A DNA stretch of 64,000 nt from Gammaproteobacteria bacterium (GCA_030427485.1 JAUICG010000001.1:186001-250000); one strand, 5' to 3'; counted from the stretch's first letter, positions 41,433 to 50,378 are shown. The notes: generated by a model from the sequence alone, not told the origin. Made by a program: numbers and translations.

Positions 41433-43490
41433 TTACTCCGCGTAGCGTGCAAGGCGGAATCCTACGTCATCCCGCCCGGCTTGCCCATAATCGCGGTAGG
41501 TGAGGCGCAGTTCGGACAGTTTGGAGTGAGTCCACGCGGCGCCCCGGATAACGTAGTTGTCGCCCGTCTGCCCGCCGAGCGGATCCTCCTGCGTGGCGCC
41601 GTTCGCCGGCGGGATGGTGTAGGCATCATGCACCCACTCGGAGACGTTACCGCCTATATCGTAGAGGCCGTGCTGATTGGCTTTGAATGAGGCCACCGGT
41701 GCAGTGGCCACGTAGCCATCCTTGTAACCATTCAGGACGCGGCCGGTGACGAAGGCCGAGGTGTCATCGGCGTAATTCTCAGCCACCAGCGTCGGCGGAA
41801 ATGCATCACCCCAGGGGAAGAGCAGCAGTTTGGCGCCGCTGGCGCGGGCGGCCCAGGCCCATTCCGCTTCCGAGGGCAGGCGATAGCCGATGGATGCGCT
41901 GTTGTAGCCCGTGACGATGCCATTGGTCTGGCGGTAGAACGGCGGCAGCCCCTCGCGTGCGGAGAGCCAGTTGCAAAAAGCGGCGGCCTGTTGCCAGCTG
42001 ACCTGGACCGCCGGCTGGTGGTCCTGGTTGAGGCTGTTGCCCTCGACCTGGCCCGAGTTGTGACCGGGCTGGAACTGGCGAAACTGCGCGTTGGTGACTT
42101 CCGTTGTTTGCATATAGAACATGCGGCGCAGCGCCACCGGGTGCAGTACTTCGTTGGCGCGTCGGCCGGGGTCGCGGCGGGAGGCGCCCATCGTGAAATC
42201 GCGCATCGCGGAATCACCGGGTTTGAACAGCAGCAAGGTCTGGCCGAGGGCTGTGGTGACCTCGGGCTTGATACGTTCCATGGTCACCGCCTGCTCGGTT
42301 CGCAACGTGATATCTACCAGCTGCGGCAGGCCGGGGCGCGGGGTGACGCTCTGCCGCGCGGTCGCGTAGCCGTCCAGGCTGACTTCAACGGAATGCTGCA
42401 CGGCGGGCAGCGACAGGGATGTGACGCCCGCGGCAATCGTTTTACCACCGATGCGCACCACCGCGTTGGCCGGACTGATTCGCAGCCGCACTTCACCCAG
42501 TTGCGCCTTCAGCGATACAGTGCGCGTGTCGGTGCTGGCGGCGGACATCTCCACAGTGCCGTTATAACGCTCGTATCCCGGCTTGAACACGTCCAGTCGG
42601 TGCACTTTGCCCGGACTCACTTCCAGCGTCAGCGGCGTCTGTCCCTGGAATTCCCCATCCAGCGTGACATTGGCGCCGCTGGGCTCACTGCTCAATGCCA
42701 GCTCGCCCGCGGCGGGCTGCAGGCTTATCGCGCCGAGGTCCTGGTCTTTGGCCGCCTCCACACGCAGGTTTTTCTGCCAATCGGCGAACGAGGGCAGCTG
42801 CAGCATCAGCTGGTGCTCGCCCTGCAGCACTTCGATCGTGGCGGGTGTGGTTCCCGATTCTTCGCCATCCAGCAGGATGCTCGCCCCTGCCGGCACGCTG
42901 TCAATGCTGATCATGGCCCAGGCCGGCGCCAGCTGCACAGCCACTTTTTGCCGTACGTTTCTACCGGTTACCTGCAGTGTCTGCGTTTGTGGCAGGTGGC
43001 GGTTTTCCTCCAGCAGCAACTGGTGCTCACCCTCGTCGAGCGGCACATCCACCAGCGGGGTCCTGCCAACGGACTCGCCGTCCACCGTAACGCTGGCGCC
43101 CTGCGGAGTGCTGTCGATAGACACCAGACCGGGCAATGCCTGCAGGGAGAGCTCGAGTGCCTGATTGTCGCGGTCGTCCACCTCGACGGTGGTTGTCAGC
43201 GGATGATAACCATCAGCGGTGGCTGTCACCTGGTAAGTGCCGGGCAGCAGCAGATAGCGCTGGCCAAAGGGCAGTGCGAGGCCGGACACTGAAACCTGTG
43301 TGGGCGCCTGGGCAGCCACTGCAATGTGCAATGACCGGGCGCTGAACAGGAACAGCATCATCAGCACGAACAGCACGAGGCTCGCCACGAGTAGCCAGCG
43401 CCCCTTTTTTCGGGGGCCGGGCGATGTGCTGGTCGCCTCTTCGAGCGGGGTGAATCCGCTGGGCGTGATGGTTACCGGTTTGTTGGACAT
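41433..43490 (-). CDS. PEGA-repeat membrane protein with C-terminal SUMF1/FGE-fold domain
   Basis: A 685-residue protein. One TM helix lies at about 32-52 (LLVASLVLFVLMMLFLFSA), then about five PEGA-type repeats, each with a TP-x-GA/SVTVDGE-like turn, to about residue 405. The rest is a formylglycine-generating-enzyme-like fold with TTEVTNAQFRQF, YRLPSEAEWAWAARA and GNVSEWVHDAY. The FGE catalytic cysteines are missing (RGAAWTHSKLSELRLTYRD), so it should not mature sulfatases. The start at 43490 avoids the palindromic element; an ATG at 43559 inside the element is possible and would add 23 residues. Confidence 0.83.
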   Translation of the reverse strand: MSNKPVTITPSGFTPLEEATSTSPGPRKKGRWLLVASLVLFVLMMLFLFSARSLHIAVAAQAPTQVSVSGLALPFGQRYLLLPGTYQVTATADGYHPLTTTVEVDDRDNQALELSLQALPGLVSIDSTPQGASVTVDGESVGRTPLVDVPLDEGEHQLLLEENRHLPQTQTLQVTGRNVRQKVAVQLAPAWAMISIDSVPAGASILLDGEESGTTPATIEVLQGEHQLMLQLPSFADWQKNLRVEAAKDQDLGAISLQPAAGELALSSEPSGANVTLDGEFQGQTPLTLEVSPGKVHRLDVFKPGYERYNGTVEMSAASTDTRTVSLKAQLGEVRLRISPANAVVRIGGKTIAAGVTSLSLPAVQHSVEVSLDGYATARQSVTPRPGLPQLVDITLRTEQAVTMERIKPEVTTALGQTLLLFKPGDSAMRDFTMGASRRDPGRRANEVLHPVALRRMFYMQTTEVTNAQFRQFQPGHNSGQVEGNSLNQDHQPAVQVSWQQAAAFCNWLSAREGLPPFYRQTNGIVTGYNSASIGYRLPSEAEWAWAARASGAKLLLFPWGDAFPPTLVAENYADDTSAFVTGRVLNGYKDGYVATAPVASFKANQHGLYDIGGNVSEWVHDAYTIPPANGATQEDPLGGQTGDNYVIRGAAWTHSKLSELRLTYRDYGQAGRDDVGFRLARYAE

Positions 43491-43554
43491 GGGTTCAAAG
43501 TCATCGGTTGGTTTGGGGCGAAATGGCACTGATCTGCGCTTAAGTGTGGCACAA

Positions 43555-43664
43555 GGCATTTTAGCTTCTGTATCCCGCTGGGACTGTGCGAGGCAGGAGC
43601 CGAGCTCAAGCCCCCATGGATGGGTTCACGGCGTGTCCCTGCGGGATACAGAAGCTAAAATGCC
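43555..43664. repeat. 110-bp palindromic element inside the envelope operon
   Basis: Perfect 24-bp inverted repeats occupy 43555-43578 and 43641-43664 (outer end GGCATTTTAGCTTC). After one mismatch they extend by five more base pairs (GGGAC/GTCCC). The interior contains CCATGGATGGGTTCACGGCG, which I recall from dispersed intergenic repeats in gammaproteobacteria. It encodes no protein and lies between two co-directional genes. It may be a non-autonomous mobile repeat and would fold into a long hairpin in the mRNA. Confidence 0.85.
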
Positions 43665-43705
43665 GATATTCAACCTTAATCTAGAGTCAGTGTGTATTCA
43701 TCCTC

Positions 43706-45268
43706 TCAAATCGGTTCCGTACAAACGATGGTCACGGGTGCCGGCACCGAATCGTGGGTGATGGTAAAGCTCTGTCGTACATCGCGATACCCCGCGCGGG
43801 TGCCAAGCGCAGTGTAGTTTCCGGGTCGCAGCGTCAGCTCGCGTTCCGAGAAGCTGCCCAGTCGCGCCACCTTGTAGACGATGACTTCGGTCTTGTCATC
43901 CGAACGCAGGGTGACATTGACAGTGGCGTTGGCCTGGCGCAGGACCGTTTCGAGCTGGCTGATCTGTTGTTCGAGCAGTGGCCCCCGCGGGCTGACCTGC
44001 TTCGCCTGCTCCAACAATTGCCCGGTAGCGGCGGCGACGGCCGCATCCGATAAGCGCTGAGTGTCGGCAATCGCGGAGCGCAGTTGTTGGTCAAGCTTTG
44101 CGCGCGTTCGGCTGCGTTGCAATCCCTCGCTGGCAAACAGTACGCTGCGGTCAATTTTTTGCGCCTGCTCATAGGCAGTCACAGCATCTGCCCACTCTTC
44201 CTGCTGTTCGCTGCGCCGGCCCTGTTGGTCCAGGCCGGCGAGCCGCTGGGCGGTTTCCGCTGTAGTGACTTCCTGCAGCGCGCTGGCCGCTTCCTTCGAA
44301 CCCGGTAGCAGTTTTGCCGCCGCACTGAACGCCTTGCGCGCGCTGTCAAAATGGCCCTGATTGAGCGCGGCGTAACCTGCGCTCATGGACTGGTTGAAAT
44401 CCCTGTCGCGCGTTTTCGCGCTGACCCGTTCTAACTCACTCTGCGCGCGCTTGTGCAGGGGGTCCAGTTCAGTAGCCTGTCGCAGCAGTGTCTGCGCCTT
44501 TGCCAGGTCGTCCGCCGCTTCTGCCGTCAGTGCGTCATCCAACAGGGACAACAGTTTTGGCAGCGCCTCGGCCCGCCGCTGCAGCGCGGCGATATCGCTG
44601 TTGTCGGGTTCGATGAGAGAAGCGGTTGCCAGTGCGTCCGATGCGGCGCTGGCATCGCCCTTGTCGATGGCCTGTTCCGCCTGCTGCAACAGTTGGTCGA
44701 GCAACATCGGGATAGATACCTGCAGCGCCTGCAGTGCAGCCAGACCCTGCTGGTACTGTGCCGCCGCCTCCTCGTAGCGCCGTTCCTTGTAGTGTGCGTC
44801 GCCCGCCGCCGCAAGGCTGGTCGCCTCGCTGAATGCCTCGGCTGCCCACTGTTCCACGCTGCGCGCCTGCAGGGCGAGCTGCAGTTCCAGTAATTCTGCG
44901 GCAAGCTCCTGTGCTGTCTTGCGCTGGTGCGCCAACTGGGCATCGGACCACGGCGCGGCCTCCTCGACGGCGGGAGCCTCAGACGGCGCGGCGGAACTGT
45001 CCGCGACGGAGGCAGACTGGCCAGCCGCCGCGGCGCCGGGCGATTCGGCTGCGGTACCCACGGACGCCTGCTTTGGTTCCAGTGCGGCGGGCAGCAGGAA
45101 AATGACCAGGCCGGCCAGTACGACCAGCGCCAGCAGTGCCGGCAGCACCCAGACCGGCGTGCCGCGTTGTACCGGGTGGCGCGACGTGGTGGCGGCGGCG
45201 GTCTGGGCGGGTGCCGGTTGCGCGACGTCAAACGGGATCGGTTTTACTGGGTCGTTGTGAGAGGACAT
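43706..45268 (-). CDS. TPR membrane protein with C-terminal PEGA-like domain
   Basis: A 520-residue protein. A Pro/Ala-rich cytoplasmic head carries one TM helix at about 39-60 (VWVLPALLALVVLAGLVIFLL). A Ser/Ala linker is followed by TPR-like helical repeats (about 140-400, e.g. GDAHYKERRYEEAAAQYQQGL). The last 80 residues are a beta domain (VNVTLRSDDKTEVIVYKV...LRPGNYTALGTRAGYRDV) like a PEGA unit. The repeats would sit in the periplasm. It is followed by the palindromic element and then the PEGA-SUMF gene. Confidence 0.75.
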   Translation of the reverse strand: MSSHNDPVKPIPFDVAQPAPAQTAAATTSRHPVQRGTPVWVLPALLALVVLAGLVIFLLPAALEPKQASVGTAAESPGAAAAGQSASVADSSAAPSEAPAVEEAAPWSDAQLAHQRKTAQELAAELLELQLALQARSVEQWAAEAFSEATSLAAAGDAHYKERRYEEAAAQYQQGLAALQALQVSIPMLLDQLLQQAEQAIDKGDASAASDALATASLIEPDNSDIAALQRRAEALPKLLSLLDDALTAEAADDLAKAQTLLRQATELDPLHKRAQSELERVSAKTRDRDFNQSMSAGYAALNQGHFDSARKAFSAAAKLLPGSKEAASALQEVTTAETAQRLAGLDQQGRRSEQQEEWADAVTAYEQAQKIDRSVLFASEGLQRSRTRAKLDQQLRSAIADTQRLSDAAVAAATGQLLEQAKQVSPRGPLLEQQISQLETVLRQANATVNVTLRSDDKTEVIVYKVARLGSFSERELTLRPGNYTALGTRAGYRDVRQSFTITHDSVPAPVTIVCTEPI

Positions 45269-45303
45269 GCCGTTGCTGGAACCTTGGATTTCGGGGGAAC
45301 GGA

Positions 45304-46512
45304 TCAGAGTGTATCAGCAGTGCGGGCGGAATCCTCGGGTAATTCCAGGTCGCCGATCTCCGCACGGTAGATATCGGCCAGCACCGCGCGCCACTGCGCA
45401 TACTGCTGCTCCACATTGCCGCTGAGCGTGACGGTGCGGTCCTCCAGTTCGATCACCTGCGGTGTGACTTCCGCTTCCAGGGATGCGCCCAGTTCCTCCA
45501 GGGCCTGGACATGTATCTGGGCCTCGTTGCGTTTATCCAGGCCGCTCTTGACCAGCAGGCCGCCACCGAGCACCGCCACCTGGCCGGCCACGCGGCTGGT
45601 CTGGCTGTCGCCAGTGGTCGCTGCGGCAATCCCTCCCAGCACCGCCAGGCCGCCGAGGATCAGGTTGCGCGTGCTCTCGGCCTGCAGCTGCTGCAGTGCG
45701 AGCACTTCCTCGTAGCTGGCTTTGCGCCAGTCCTGGTAGGGCGCGGCCATCTGGGTGTCGAATGTCTCGTAGTAGGTTTGCAGGGTATCGACATACACGT
45801 GGTCGCGCTCGCGAATTTGCCGCACACGTTCCAGCATGGGGTCGTCTTCGGCAGGCAAGCGCTGCACCTCGTACTTGCCGTTGCGCCCCTCTTTGAGATA
45901 GCCGTCAAAAGCATCCGGGGAGAAACCGCGCGCGAAGCGCAGCTCGGTTACCACGCGCACATCGGCGCGCTCTTTCGACGGCAATTCCTCCAGTTGCAGT
46001 AACAGATCATTGGCGATGGTGTTGTAGACCGCCTGGAACGGATCGTTGGTGTTGCGCGTGGTGGCTTCGTAGGCGTAGCGGCTGGCCTCGCCCGTGTAGG
46101 TCTTGTCCAGCCATACCTCGCCGCGCGAGTCGGTCGCGGTGATCTGCAGTTGCAGGGTTTCACCGTCGGAGCGCAAAATCTTGCCGCGCACCATCAGGTC
46201 GGTTATTTCGATGTCCGCTGGCACCACGCGCACGGCACCCCAGGCCCCGCTGTCCTGCATCGCCTGGGAGAGTTGCATCGGCATGAAGCGGGCCTCGGCC
46301 TGGCGCACTTCAGGGTAGACCTGTTCGTCCTCATCGTAGTCATCGAGACCGGGATCGAACACCACCACGGCGACATCCAGCAATTGCTGTTCCGGGACTG
46401 GCGCGGTGGGTGTCTTGATCGCTGGCGCAGAGGTGGTTTTGATCGTCTGGTTGACACAGGCGCTCAGCAGCAGGCACAGCCCCAGCAGGGGTAACACGCG
46501 CAAGCCGCTCAC
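45304..46512 (-). CDS. Putative outer-membrane lipoprotein, unknown family
   Basis: A 402-residue protein with lipobox LLSAC at about 15-19. A periplasmic alpha/beta domain (LLDVAVVVFDPG; IEITDLMVRGKILRSDGETLQL) is followed by a helical region, a glycine-rich hydrophobic hairpin (ILGGLAVLGGIAAA; VAGQVAVLGGGLLV) and a C-terminal coiled region. The first domain looks similar to CsgG/TolB-N-like lipoprotein folds, without firm proof. The GTG start shares one base with the preceding stop (TAGTG). Confidence 0.68.
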   Translation of the reverse strand: MSGLRVLPLLGLCLLLSACVNQTIKTTSAPAIKTPTAPVPEQQLLDVAVVVFDPGLDDYDEDEQVYPEVRQAEARFMPMQLSQAMQDSGAWGAVRVVPADIEITDLMVRGKILRSDGETLQLQITATDSRGEVWLDKTYTGEASRYAYEATTRNTNDPFQAVYNTIANDLLLQLEELPSKERADVRVVTELRFARGFSPDAFDGYLKEGRNGKYEVQRLPAEDDPMLERVRQIRERDHVYVDTLQTYYETFDTQMAAPYQDWRKASYEEVLALQQLQAESTRNLILGGLAVLGGIAAATTGDSQTSRVAGQVAVLGGGLLVKSGLDKRNEAQIHVQALEELGASLEAEVTPQVIELEDRTVTLSGNVEQQYAQWRAVLADIYRAEIGDLELPEDSARTADTL

Positions 46513-47678
46513 TATTCTATGCCCTTGTACTTGCGGTATTCATCCCACAGCTTCTCGCGCACCGCGGGGTCGGCCTCGCGCGAGGCGGCCTCGCGCAGTT
46601 GCCGGGCCACGACATCGTCATCGCTGCCACTGGGAATATCGGCCGGGGCAGGGTATTTCGCAGTGTCCTGCGGCGGCGCTCCACCCCCGGCGCCACCCAG
46701 GCCGCCACCGGTGCTGTAGCCACCCGCATCCGCCATGCCTTCCCCATAGGGGCTGTTGCCTTCCTCTGCATCGCCTGTGCTCATTCCGGCTGAGATGCCT
46801 CCACCGGTACCGCCGCGCGAGGACGATTGCCTGGCTGCGGCTCGCGCGGCCTCGCGCTGCTCCGCTTCCGTCTTGAGTATCAGGGCGTCGAATTCGCCTG
46901 CGCCCTTTTCCAGTTGCGCGTCGAGGATAGCCACCTGCTCGGCAGGGGTGAGCGGTCCGCTGCCGCTGCCGGCGGGCATGCCAGCCGCGCTGCCGTAGAT
47001 ACCACCGCCATAGCTGCCGCCACCGACGCCGTCTCCGGCCTGGCTACCGGCAGCCCGGCCAGCCGTTTGTCCCGCCGCCTCTTCGCCACCCGGGGCGCCG
47101 CCGCTGCCTGCCGCTTGCCCGGCTTCGCCGCTCCCCATGCCGGCCGGCGAATCTTCGAGGCTGGGCTCGTCGCGCAGGTCGGGCAGGCCCGAACTGCCGA
47201 CGGATTGCTCGCTGAATGTCGGTTCCGCGGCGCCTGGAGCGGCGGTATCAGATTGCTGTTCGCTGCCGCTGGCACCGCCCTCGGCCGCGGAGGCGGGTGC
47301 GCCGGATTGAGCGGTATTTTCCTCCGGCGGCCCCACCTCGTCGCTGCTGCCGGCGGCCGCGCTGCTTTGTTCGCCCGAGGCGCTGCCTTCACTGCCGGCG
47401 GACTGGCTGCCGGATTCAGCGCTGGCGGATGAAGCAGTGCTGCCAGGCAGGCTGGGGCTGCCCGCGGAACTGCTGGAACTGGCGCTTGAACTGCTGCTTC
47501 CGGCAGAGCTGCTGGAACTGCTGGTTGGCGGCGGTGCGCTGGCGGGTGTCGGGGGTTCCGGTTTGGTGGGATTGCTGGCGCTGGGGCAACCGGACAGCAG
47601 GATGCACAGGCAGGCCGCGACGCCGATACCGTTGAGTCGTCGCGCGCAGGTGCTATTGAATGTGGAACGCTTTAACAA
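46512..47678 (-). CDS. Low-complexity Ser/Gly-rich lipoprotein
   Basis: A 388-residue protein with lipobox LLSGC at about 28-32. About residues 45-130 are almost entirely Ser with Ala and Gly, then a Gly/Ala-rich body, and a charged tail ending DEYRKYKGIE. Between them a short helical motif (LTPAEQVAILDAQLEKGAGEFDALI) is the only ordered segment. It starts at a TTG within the end of the preceding gene, with GGAG ten bases upstream. The Ser tract suggests a flexible stalk from the membrane. Confidence 0.65.
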   Translation of the reverse strand: MLKRSTFNSTCARRLNGIGVAACLCILLSGCPSASNPTKPEPPTPASAPPPTSSSSSSAGSSSSSASSSSSAGSPSLPGSTASSASAESGSQSAGSEGSASGEQSSAAAGSSDEVGPPEENTAQSGAPASAAEGGASGSEQQSDTAAPGAAEPTFSEQSVGSSGLPDLRDEPSLEDSPAGMGSGEAGQAAGSGGAPGGEEAAGQTAGRAAGSQAGDGVGGGSYGGGIYGSAAGMPAGSGSGPLTPAEQVAILDAQLEKGAGEFDALILKTEAEQREAARAAARQSSSRGGTGGGISAGMSTGDAEEGNSPYGEGMADAGGYSTGGGLGGAGGGAPPQDTAKYPAPADIPSGSDDDVVARQLREAASREADPAVREKLWDEYRKYKGIE

Positions 47679-48996
47679 TGTTTTCTGTCTCCACGGGTTG
47701 TCCAGCCTCGAACCGGGGGCGAAAGGTCGTTTTGCGCAGCTCCCGCATCAGGCGGTAGGCCTGGCTATCGGCTTCATCATTGTCATCCAGGCGCTCAATA
47801 TCATGTACCCTTCCGCTCTCGCTCACCCCGAACGCCAGGGTGATGGCTGCCTCATCGGGCTCCACCACGGGCGGTAGCAAGTCGATACCGGCGATAGCCG
47901 GCAGTGCAACGGGCTCGCCAAACAGTTGTCGTGCCCTCTCTTGGGCATCATCCGCGCGCGCAAGTTCCGTGGTCGCCTCGCGATAGGCCGCAAACGCGTC
48001 GTCTTTCCTGCCATTCCACAACTGCCAGTCGCCCAGCATTACCAGTGCCTGGGCAATGGAGGCGCGGTCCTGGGGATTATGCTCCTGTTTTATCGTGGCG
48101 ATGGCATCGATAATGGCGTTCCCCTGCTTGTAGCTTTTGTGGTGGTAGGCCTTGAATCGCAACAGTCCCTCGTCAACGTGACCATTTTCATCGAACACCG
48201 GGGTCGAAGGTGGTATCTCGTAGCCGGAGATCAGGTACTGGGCCTGTAACATTCCGTAGAGTGGCGGCAGCAGGTTGGGTGATTTTTCGCCCTCGCGAGT
48301 GACCACGTCGCTGAACGCCACGCGGTACAGTTCCGACATGTCGATCAGGCGCTCGTAGCTGTCCTGTCCCAGTTGCAGCTGGTAGGCCTCGTACTGCCAT
48401 TGTGCCTGGTCCATAAAAGCCGCGACCAATTCGGCGCCGCTGCCGATAGCCCGGGTCTGTACACGGTACAGATAGTCCTGGCGCTCGTCGGCCTCAGCGT
48501 AATTCCGCAGTGCCTTGTGGCTGGCGATTTCACCCTGCAACATCGGTATCTGCTGTGCGCAGTACAAGCCCTCGTTGACGCGTGCCAGGTGTACGCTGCG
48601 TTTGTACAATTCAATCGCCTCGTCGTGGCGGCCCTGGGCCTGCAGCGTCCGGGCGAGGCCGACCATTGACTCCGACAGGCTGGAACCGTACGCGCCCTCG
48701 CGGGATTCAGCCTCCTTGATCGCGCGATTGTAAGCCATTATCTCGTGCGCGGAAGTGACATGGGCGGACGGCAGCGCCGTGGCGTAGTCCTGTGCCCCAT
48801 TGGGCGCAATATCCGGTGTCGTCTGCTGTTGCAACCCGGGCTGAACGTCTGTCCGGGGCGCTGTTTTGGCGTCCTGCGGATTCGTCGCTTCACTCTCCGG
48901 CAGCACGTCGTTCTGGCCCAGCGCCAGCGGCGCCGCCATCACAGCGGTGGTCAGGAGAATCGGGAGCAGGTTGCCAGGAATGGACCGTGTCTTCAT
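47653..48996 (-). CDS. Exported TPR protein with TonB-C-like C-terminal domain
   Basis: A 447-residue protein. The signal peptide is LLPILLTTAVMAAPLALG; TPR-type helices follow (SMVGLARTLQAQGRHDEAIELYKR and later pairs). The last ~75 residues (ITLAFGVSESGRVHDIERL...TTFRPRFEAGQPVE) match the pattern of a TonB C-terminal domain. It is the first gene of the minus-strand envelope operon. Start ATG at 48996 begins the signal peptide; the frame is open to 49293 but overlaps the divergent gene. Confidence 0.75.
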   Translation of the reverse strand: MKTRSIPGNLLPILLTTAVMAAPLALGQNDVLPESEATNPQDAKTAPRTDVQPGLQQQTTPDIAPNGAQDYATALPSAHVTSAHEIMAYNRAIKEAESREGAYGSSLSESMVGLARTLQAQGRHDEAIELYKRSVHLARVNEGLYCAQQIPMLQGEIASHKALRNYAEADERQDYLYRVQTRAIGSGAELVAAFMDQAQWQYEAYQLQLGQDSYERLIDMSELYRVAFSDVVTREGEKSPNLLPPLYGMLQAQYLISGYEIPPSTPVFDENGHVDEGLLRFKAYHHKSYKQGNAIIDAIATIKQEHNPQDRASIAQALVMLGDWQLWNGRKDDAFAAYREATTELARADDAQERARQLFGEPVALPAIAGIDLLPPVVEPDEAAITLAFGVSESGRVHDIERLDDNDEADSQAYRLMRELRKTTFRPRFEAGQPVETENIVKAFHIQ

Positions 48997-49044
48997 TGTG
49001 CACCCCCTGTGGCGATGCGCTGGTTGCGCATGTTGCGTGGTGTT

Positions 49045-49073
49045 TTGCAAGCTATGGCAGACTATACAATACT
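49045..49073 (+). promoter_or_regulatory. Possible promoter of the thioesterase gene
   Basis: A -35 TTGCAA (49045-49050) and an AATACT -10 (49068-49073) are 17 bases apart in the divergent region between the envelope operon and the thioesterase gene. The -10 matches consensus at four of six positions, so support is modest. Confidence 0.35.
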
Positions 49074-49140
49074 GCGGCGGGCGGACAAAATACCCGCCGG
49101 TCGCCACCGGAGTGGCGCCCGGGCAGCCAGAAGGAGCGTT

Positions 49141-49932
49141 ATGGGACAGTTTGCGCGGGAAACCGCTATTGAACAGATCGGCGACAACCATTTCCGGGGA
49201 GTGCTGTGCGAGGGCTGGCGCATTGGCGCTGTACCCAATGGCGGGTATGTACTGGCCATCGCGGGACGCGCGCTGCGGGCCGCGTTGCCGCACAAGGACC
49301 CGCTGACTGTCAGCGCATTCTACCTGTCGCCCACCGGCTTGGGACCCATCGATTGCCGCGTGGAATTGCTGGGCAGCGGGCGCAGTACCAGTTTTGCCGA
49401 GGTGAAAATGTACCAGCAGGGCGAGTTGAAGGTGAAGGTCACCGCGGCCTATACCGACCTGGACAAGCTCAGTGGTGAGACCTGGTCAGCCGATGACAGG
49501 CCGCAGTACCCCGCCTGGGAGCAGTGTGTGCCGCCGCCGGACAAGGGCCTGGAATTTCGCGACCGCGCGGAAATGCGCCTGGTGTCGGGTGCGGACGTGT
49601 TCAACAGGGGTACGCCGGATGGCAGCGGCGCATTTTGTGGCTGGGTGCGTCACAGTGATGGCGCCGACCCCGACGTGATCGGGCTGTTGATGTTTGCCGA
49701 CGCCTTTCCGCCGCCGGTGTTCACTGTATTCGGCCCGGTGGGCTGGGTTCCCACGGTAGAACTGACCGTCCAGGTGCGCGCCCACCCCTCGCCGGGACCC
49801 CTGCAGGTGCGCCTGGCCTCGCGCTTTATGACAAAAGGCGTGATCGAGGAGGACGGGGAGTACTGGGACAGCGCAGGTCAACTGGTGGCGATCAGTCGCC
49901 AGACCGCCAAGGTCAGGTTGCGCAAGGATTGA
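49141..49932 (+). CDS. Acyl-CoA thioesterase family protein (double hotdog, TesB-like)
   Basis: A 263-residue protein with two hotdog halves: N-terminal FRGVLCEGWRIGAVPNGGYVLAIAGRAL and C-terminal FTVFGPVGWVPTVELTVQVRAHPSPG. Such proteins hydrolyse acyl-CoA esters. The ATG follows a near-perfect AAGGAGC ribosome site; longer upstream frames are not supported. It stands alone, divergent from the envelope operon. Confidence 0.85.
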   Translation: MGQFARETAIEQIGDNHFRGVLCEGWRIGAVPNGGYVLAIAGRALRAALPHKDPLTVSAFYLSPTGLGPIDCRVELLGSGRSTSFAEVKMYQQGELKVKVTAAYTDLDKLSGETWSADDRPQYPAWEQCVPPPDKGLEFRDRAEMRLVSGADVFNRGTPDGSGAFCGWVRHSDGADPDVIGLLMFADAFPPPVFTVFGPVGWVPTVELTVQVRAHPSPGPLQVRLASRFMTKGVIEEDGEYWDSAGQLVAISRQTAKVRLRKD

Positions 49933-49988
49933 GCCAGTCCCTCCTGGCCTGGGCCCGGGTGGATGTCCCGCGGTCGGGGTCGACAGGC

Positions 49989-50378
49989 TTATGACGCCCG
50001 GGAGAGCCAAACGGCCAGCACCGGCGGCAGCAACAGTTCGGTAGCGAGCAGCAGCAGGACCGGGACCGTCGGTATTCCGGCTACGGCGATGGACACCAGC
50101 CGCGCCAGGCCCGCGGCGAAAAACACCCACAGAATGCACTTCAGGACAGTGCTGTACCTGCGGATATCCGTGGCGCAAAGAAACAGCAGGACGCCGTACA
50201 ACGTGAACGAGACGCCGTAAAAGCGGTTCTGGCTGTCGAGCACGGGATCGGCCAGGCTCTCCGCGGGAATGCGTGCACCGAGCAGCACCTCGGCACCGGG
50301 ACCTAAAACCAGGTGCAGGATGCCAACGATGATAAAAATGGGCGCTATCAATTTCAGGGTGACGGACAGTCTATGCAT
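49989..50378 (-). CDS. DUF4345 membrane protein
   Basis: A 129-residue protein with four predicted TM helices (LIAPIFIIVGILHLVLG, FYGVSFTLYGVLLFLCA, ILWVFFAAGLARLVSIA, VLLLLATELLLPPVLAVWL). QNRFYGVSF and FFAAGLARLVS are typical of DUF4345. Function unknown. Confidence 0.8.
   Translation of the reverse strand: MHRLSVTLKLIAPIFIIVGILHLVLGPGAEVLLGARIPAESLADPVLDSQNRFYGVSFTLYGVLLFLCATDIRRYSTVLKCILWVFFAAGLARLVSIAVAGIPTVPVLLLLATELLLPPVLAVWLSRAS

Noticed and set aside
41433..43490. Idea that the SUMF protein is the maturation enzyme for the window's sulfatases
   Set aside because: The FGE cysteines are missing, and the gene belongs to the envelope operon, far from either sulfatase.
43555..43664. Insertion sequence
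   Set aside because: The element is 110 bp with no coding capacity or target-site duplication that I can see; a repeat without a transposase fits better.
33225..48996. Zorya-type anti-phage system
   Set aside because: Zorya has a MotA-like ZorA and an OmpA-domain ZorB with helicase or nuclease partners. Here the partners are vWA proteins and no helicase or nuclease gene is present.
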